Source: Croceitalea rosinachiae (lineage in GTDB: Bacteria > Bacteroidota > Bacteroidia > Flavobacteriales > Flavobacteriaceae). Taken from it: 64,000 nucleotides of DNA. The notes beneath the pieces are model-generated. The model saw only the letters and a list, made by a program, of their open reading frames with translations, was not told where the DNA came from and did not search any database. The first letter of the stretch is position 1. Every line of letters begins with the position of its first letter. Shown here piece by piece: positions 61,475 to 64,000 of this stretch. The stretch spans positions 1,364,001 to 1,428,000 of the forward strand of contig NZ_JAVRHR010000001.1 of assembly GCF_031846445.1 (NCBI RefSeq), in the 5' to 3' direction. Made by a program: the position numbers and the translations under genes.

Positions 61475-63652
61475 ATGCGACCATTTATAACTGCTCTTTT
61501 AATTGTATTGACTTCCTGCAAAGAAAAACCCAAAACTGAAATTGAAAAATGGGAGGAACAAGCTCAAAACATCGAGATTATACGTGATGATTTTGGTGTC
61601 CCCCATATTTATGGAAAAACTGATGCTGATGCTGTTTTTGGACTGTTGTATGCGCAATGCGAAGATGATTTTAACCGTGTGGAGCAAAATTATATTTGGG
61701 CAACCGGGCGTTTAGCTGAAATAGAAGGTGAAGAAACTTTGTATAGTGATTTAAGAGCCAAGCTTTTTATGACAGAAGAAGAAGCGAAGACCAATTATGA
61801 AGAAAGTCCAGAGTGGTTAAAGGCACTTTGTGATGCTTTTGCTGATGGCATTAATTATTACTTACATACCCACCCAGAGGTCAAGCCAAGACTTTTAACT
61901 CGCTTTGAACCATGGATGCCCATGTATTTTAGTGAAGGCAGCATCGGAGGGGATATTGAACGCATATCCACCCAAAAAATCAAGAGTTTTTATGAAAGCG
62001 GAATGGAACTTCCTGAAATGGAATTATTGAAAGAAAAAAAAGAAGAAGAAATGGCAGAGCCACAAGGATCAAACGGAATTGCAATTTCTGGTGATTTGAC
62101 ACAATCAGGTAATGCGATGTTGTTGATCAATCCGCATACTTCATTCTACTTTAGAGGTGAGGTCCATGTAGTTTCTGAAGAAGGATTGAATGCCTATGGT
62201 GCGGTTACTTGGGGGCAATTTTTTGTTTACCAAGGGTTTAATGAAAAAACTGGGTGGATGCATACTTCTACCTACACCGATGTAATGGACGAGTTCAAAG
62301 AAACTATCGTTCAAAATAATGGTAAGTTGTTTTATGAATACGGAGAGGAACTAAGACCAGTTGATTCCACTAGAGTCACTTTAAAGTATAAAACTGGAGA
62401 AAGCTTAAAAGAGAAAACATTTTCTATGTATAGTACGCATCATGGTCCTATTACCCATGCGGTTGATGGTCAATGGACGTCTTCTGCAATGATGTGGGAA
62501 CCAATGAAGGCACTGGAACAATCGTATATTAGAACAAAACAAGAAGGTTATAAAGGGTTTCGCGATATGATGGACATTCGCACCAATTCTTCTAATAACA
62601 CCGTATATGCAGATGCTGAGGGGAATATCGCTTATTTCCATGGGAACTTTGTTCCCAAGCGAGATGTTAGTTTTGATTATTCGCAACCAGTTGATGGGAG
62701 TGATCCAAAAACAGATTGGCAAGGTTTACATACTGTTGATGAAAATATTTTGGTGCTAAACCCAACGAACGGTTGGATTCAAAATTGTAATTCCACCCCC
62801 TATACTTCTGCTTTGAAATTTAGCCCTAAAAAAGAAGACTATCCCTATTATATGTCTCGTGATCAAGAAAACTTTAGAGGGGTACATGCCATTGGACTAC
62901 TTAAAGGTAAGCGAGGCTATACATTGGATAGTTTGATTCAATTGGGGCATGACCCGTATTTGCCAGCATTTGAGGCATTGATACCAGGTTTGGTCAAGGC
63001 CTATAATTCAAACGATGATAAAAACCCAAAGTTTAAGGAAGCGATAGAGATTCTTGCCAAATGGGATTATAGAACTTCAAAAGAATCTGTTGCCATGACC
63101 TTAGCACATTATTATGGAACTCGTTACTATCAAATTGGAGTATTTCCTGATAAAATGATACCGATGGAACGTATTAAGTATTGGGGCAGTGAATCACCAA
63201 TAGGGGAGCGTTTGCGAATTTTTGAAGAGGTTATTGACCAATTAACCGCAGATTTTGGTACTTGGAAAATGTCCTGGGGTCAGGTCAATCGTTATCAACG
63301 TTTGAATGGTGATATTCGACAACCATTTGATGATTCGAAATCAAGTGTTCCCATTGGGTTTGCTAGTGGGCGTTGGGGTGCTTTGGCGGCTTACGGGGCT
63401 CGATATACCAATGAAGGCGCTAAAAAAATGTATGGTACTCGTGGCAATAGCTTTGTGGCCGCAGTAGAGTTTGGAGAAAAAGTTTTTGCTAAAACTATTT
63501 TAGCCGGAGGCCAAAGTGGTGACCCAAATTCTCCTCATTTTAACGACCAAGTTCAAGGGTATGCTAATGTGGAATGGAAAGAAGCTGCTTATTATAAGGA
63601 AGATGTTTTGGAAAGAGCGAAAGAAACATATCACCCAGGAAAAAGGAAATAG
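61475..63652 (+). CDS. Penicillin-acylase-family lipoprotein
   Basis: A 725-residue N-terminal-nucleophile hydrolase family member. Lipobox in ALLIVLTSC near residue 15, then VPHIYGKTDADAVFG near 45 and the processing/nucleophile Ser in QGSNGIAISG near 205. Like penicillin G acylase and acyl-homoserine lactone acylase, it should cut itself at that Ser into two chains. Substrate unknown: quorum signals, antibiotics or acyl peptides are possible. The lipidation suggests an envelope location. Confidence 0.92.
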   Translation: MRPFITALLIVLTSCKEKPKTEIEKWEEQAQNIEIIRDDFGVPHIYGKTDADAVFGLLYAQCEDDFNRVEQNYIWATGRLAEIEGEETLYSDLRAKLFMTEEEAKTNYEESPEWLKALCDAFADGINYYLHTHPEVKPRLLTRFEPWMPMYFSEGSIGGDIERISTQKIKSFYESGMELPEMELLKEKKEEEMAEPQGSNGIAISGDLTQSGNAMLLINPHTSFYFRGEVHVVSEEGLNAYGAVTWGQFFVYQGFNEKTGWMHTSTYTDVMDEFKETIVQNNGKLFYEYGEELRPVDSTRVTLKYKTGESLKEKTFSMYSTHHGPITHAVDGQWTSSAMMWEPMKALEQSYIRTKQEGYKGFRDMMDIRTNSSNNTVYADAEGNIAYFHGNFVPKRDVSFDYSQPVDGSDPKTDWQGLHTVDENILVLNPTNGWIQNCNSTPYTSALKFSPKKEDYPYYMSRDQENFRGVHAIGLLKGKRGYTLDSLIQLGHDPYLPAFEALIPGLVKAYNSNDDKNPKFKEAIEILAKWDYRTSKESVAMTLAHYYGTRYYQIGVFPDKMIPMERIKYWGSESPIGERLRIFEEVIDQLTADFGTWKMSWGQVNRYQRLNGDIRQPFDDSKSSVPIGFASGRWGALAAYGARYTNEGAKKMYGTRGNSFVAAVEFGEKVFAKTILAGGQSGDPNSPHFNDQVQGYANVEWKEAAYYKEDVLERAKETYHPGKRK

Positions 63653-63666
63653 TTTTGTTAGGAGTT

Positions 63667-64000
63667 TTATTCTTCTTCTTTAACAACAATCATACTGGCT
63701 TTAGAACCTGTAGATAAGTTCCAACGATTATTATGGATAACCTTTCCTAAATCATCAGTAATAATGACTTGAGCGGTATTTGGTCCTGAAGATCCTTGGT
63801 TTAATGCTTCAAAGTCAATGCGGTTAAAACCTTGGGTCAAATCAATATTAATTCCCTTAAAAGTGCCTGAAAGCAAGATGTTAGGCTCAACAACTTCACC
63901 GTTTAAATAAATTTTTACCCGATCACCATCAACATATTCATGATCCCTACAAACAATGCCAATAAATTTAGCACTGGTCTTAACATCCCCTAAATACTGA
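63667..64000 (-). CDS. Secreted or envelope protein, C-terminal part (partial)
   Basis: Open from the right edge to a stop at 63667, at least 110 residues. The readable sequence includes FIGIVCRDHEYVDGDRVKIY, NGEVVEPNILLSGTFKG, INIDLTQGFNRIDFEA and SGPNTAQVIITDDLGKVIH, then a Glu-rich end (VVKEEE). It is beta-rich, resembling an Ig-like or galactose-binding-like domain. The start is beyond the window. Function not recognised. It converges on the acylase gene with a 14 bp gap. Confidence 0.75.
   Translation of the reverse strand, partial: QYLGDVKTSAKFIGIVCRDHEYVDGDRVKIYLNGEVVEPNILLSGTFKGINIDLTQGFNRIDFEALNQGSSGPNTAQVIITDDLGKVIHNNRWNLSTGSKASMIVVKEEE

Noticed and set aside
1..64000. tRNA, rRNA, CRISPR array or prophage
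   Set aside because: I looked for cloverleaf-like GC-rich stretches, regularly spaced direct repeats and phage structural genes and saw none.

Overview
The window is a gene-dense, AT-rich piece of chromosome that fits the family Flavobacteriaceae (Bacteroidota). The evidence is the two type IX secretion (T9SS) sorting-domain proteins, Bacteroidota-type promoters (TTG, about 18-23 bp, then TAnnTTTG), DUF3127, DUF3098, DUF4271 and DUF4296 genes, a TonB-dependent receptor with a carboxypeptidase-regulatory-like N-terminus, and flavobacterial housekeeping arrangements such as DUF4271-hemD and ftsX-DUF3098-uppP-truB. I see no rRNA, tRNA, CRISPR array, transposase or prophage genes. Most of the window is ordinary core genome; the accessory signals are small and scattered.

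Layout. 1-3.5 kb: a partial gene end, a zinc-ribbon membrane protein, an orphan sensor kinase, a DUF3127 protein with an SSB-like acidic tail, and an AtoE-type transporter. 3.5-6.1 kb: an accessory pair made of an AIPR (abortive infection) protein and a CPBP intramembrane protease, set between core genes. 6.2-14.7 kb: aat, an alpha-glucosidase with a sodium:solute symporter, a 3-methyladenine glycosylase, and a bicarbonate-transporter (SbtA-like) cluster with a divergent LysR regulator and two paralogous small proteins. 14.8-19.9 kb: a TetR-ABC-HlyD-TolC export operon whose ATPase has lost most catalytic motifs. 19.9-25.9 kb: YitT, small proteins, a thioredoxin-like protein, a TonB-like protein, and the truB-uppP-DUF3098-ftsX operon. 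25.9-36.6 kb: leuS, SemiSWEET, alanine dehydrogenase, a zinc peptidase, ferritin, an Lrp regulator with a saccharopine dehydrogenase-like enzyme, DUF423 and pckA. 36.6-45.7 kb: hemD, DUF4271, two glycosyltransferases, a dihydroorotase, a DUF4296 lipoprotein, an epimerase, tyrS and a LuxE-like protein.

45.7-54.4 kb holds two minimal T9SS sorting-domain proteins, a TonB-dependent receptor, a beta-helix-like lipoprotein and a divergent PhoB/PhoR-like two-component system. The shared intergenic region carries repeated (A/C)ATGTTA sites, two of them exactly 11 bp apart. 54.5-64 kb: trmB, LysE, an alkyltransferase-like protein, an Mrp-NifU-ferredoxin reductase-ferredoxin series interrupted by a four-helix-bundle gene with its own flanking repeats, an ABC exporter, a penicillin-acylase-family lipoprotein and a partial secreted protein.

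The items most worth a second look are the degenerate-ATPase exporter, the repeat-flanked four-helix-bundle cassette, the candidate Pho-type operator array controlling an outer-membrane uptake pair, the SbtA regulatory neighbourhood, the AIPR/CPBP pair and the stand-alone T9SS sorting domains. All coordinates and motifs were read by eye. Family names are recognition from protein sequence, not database results.
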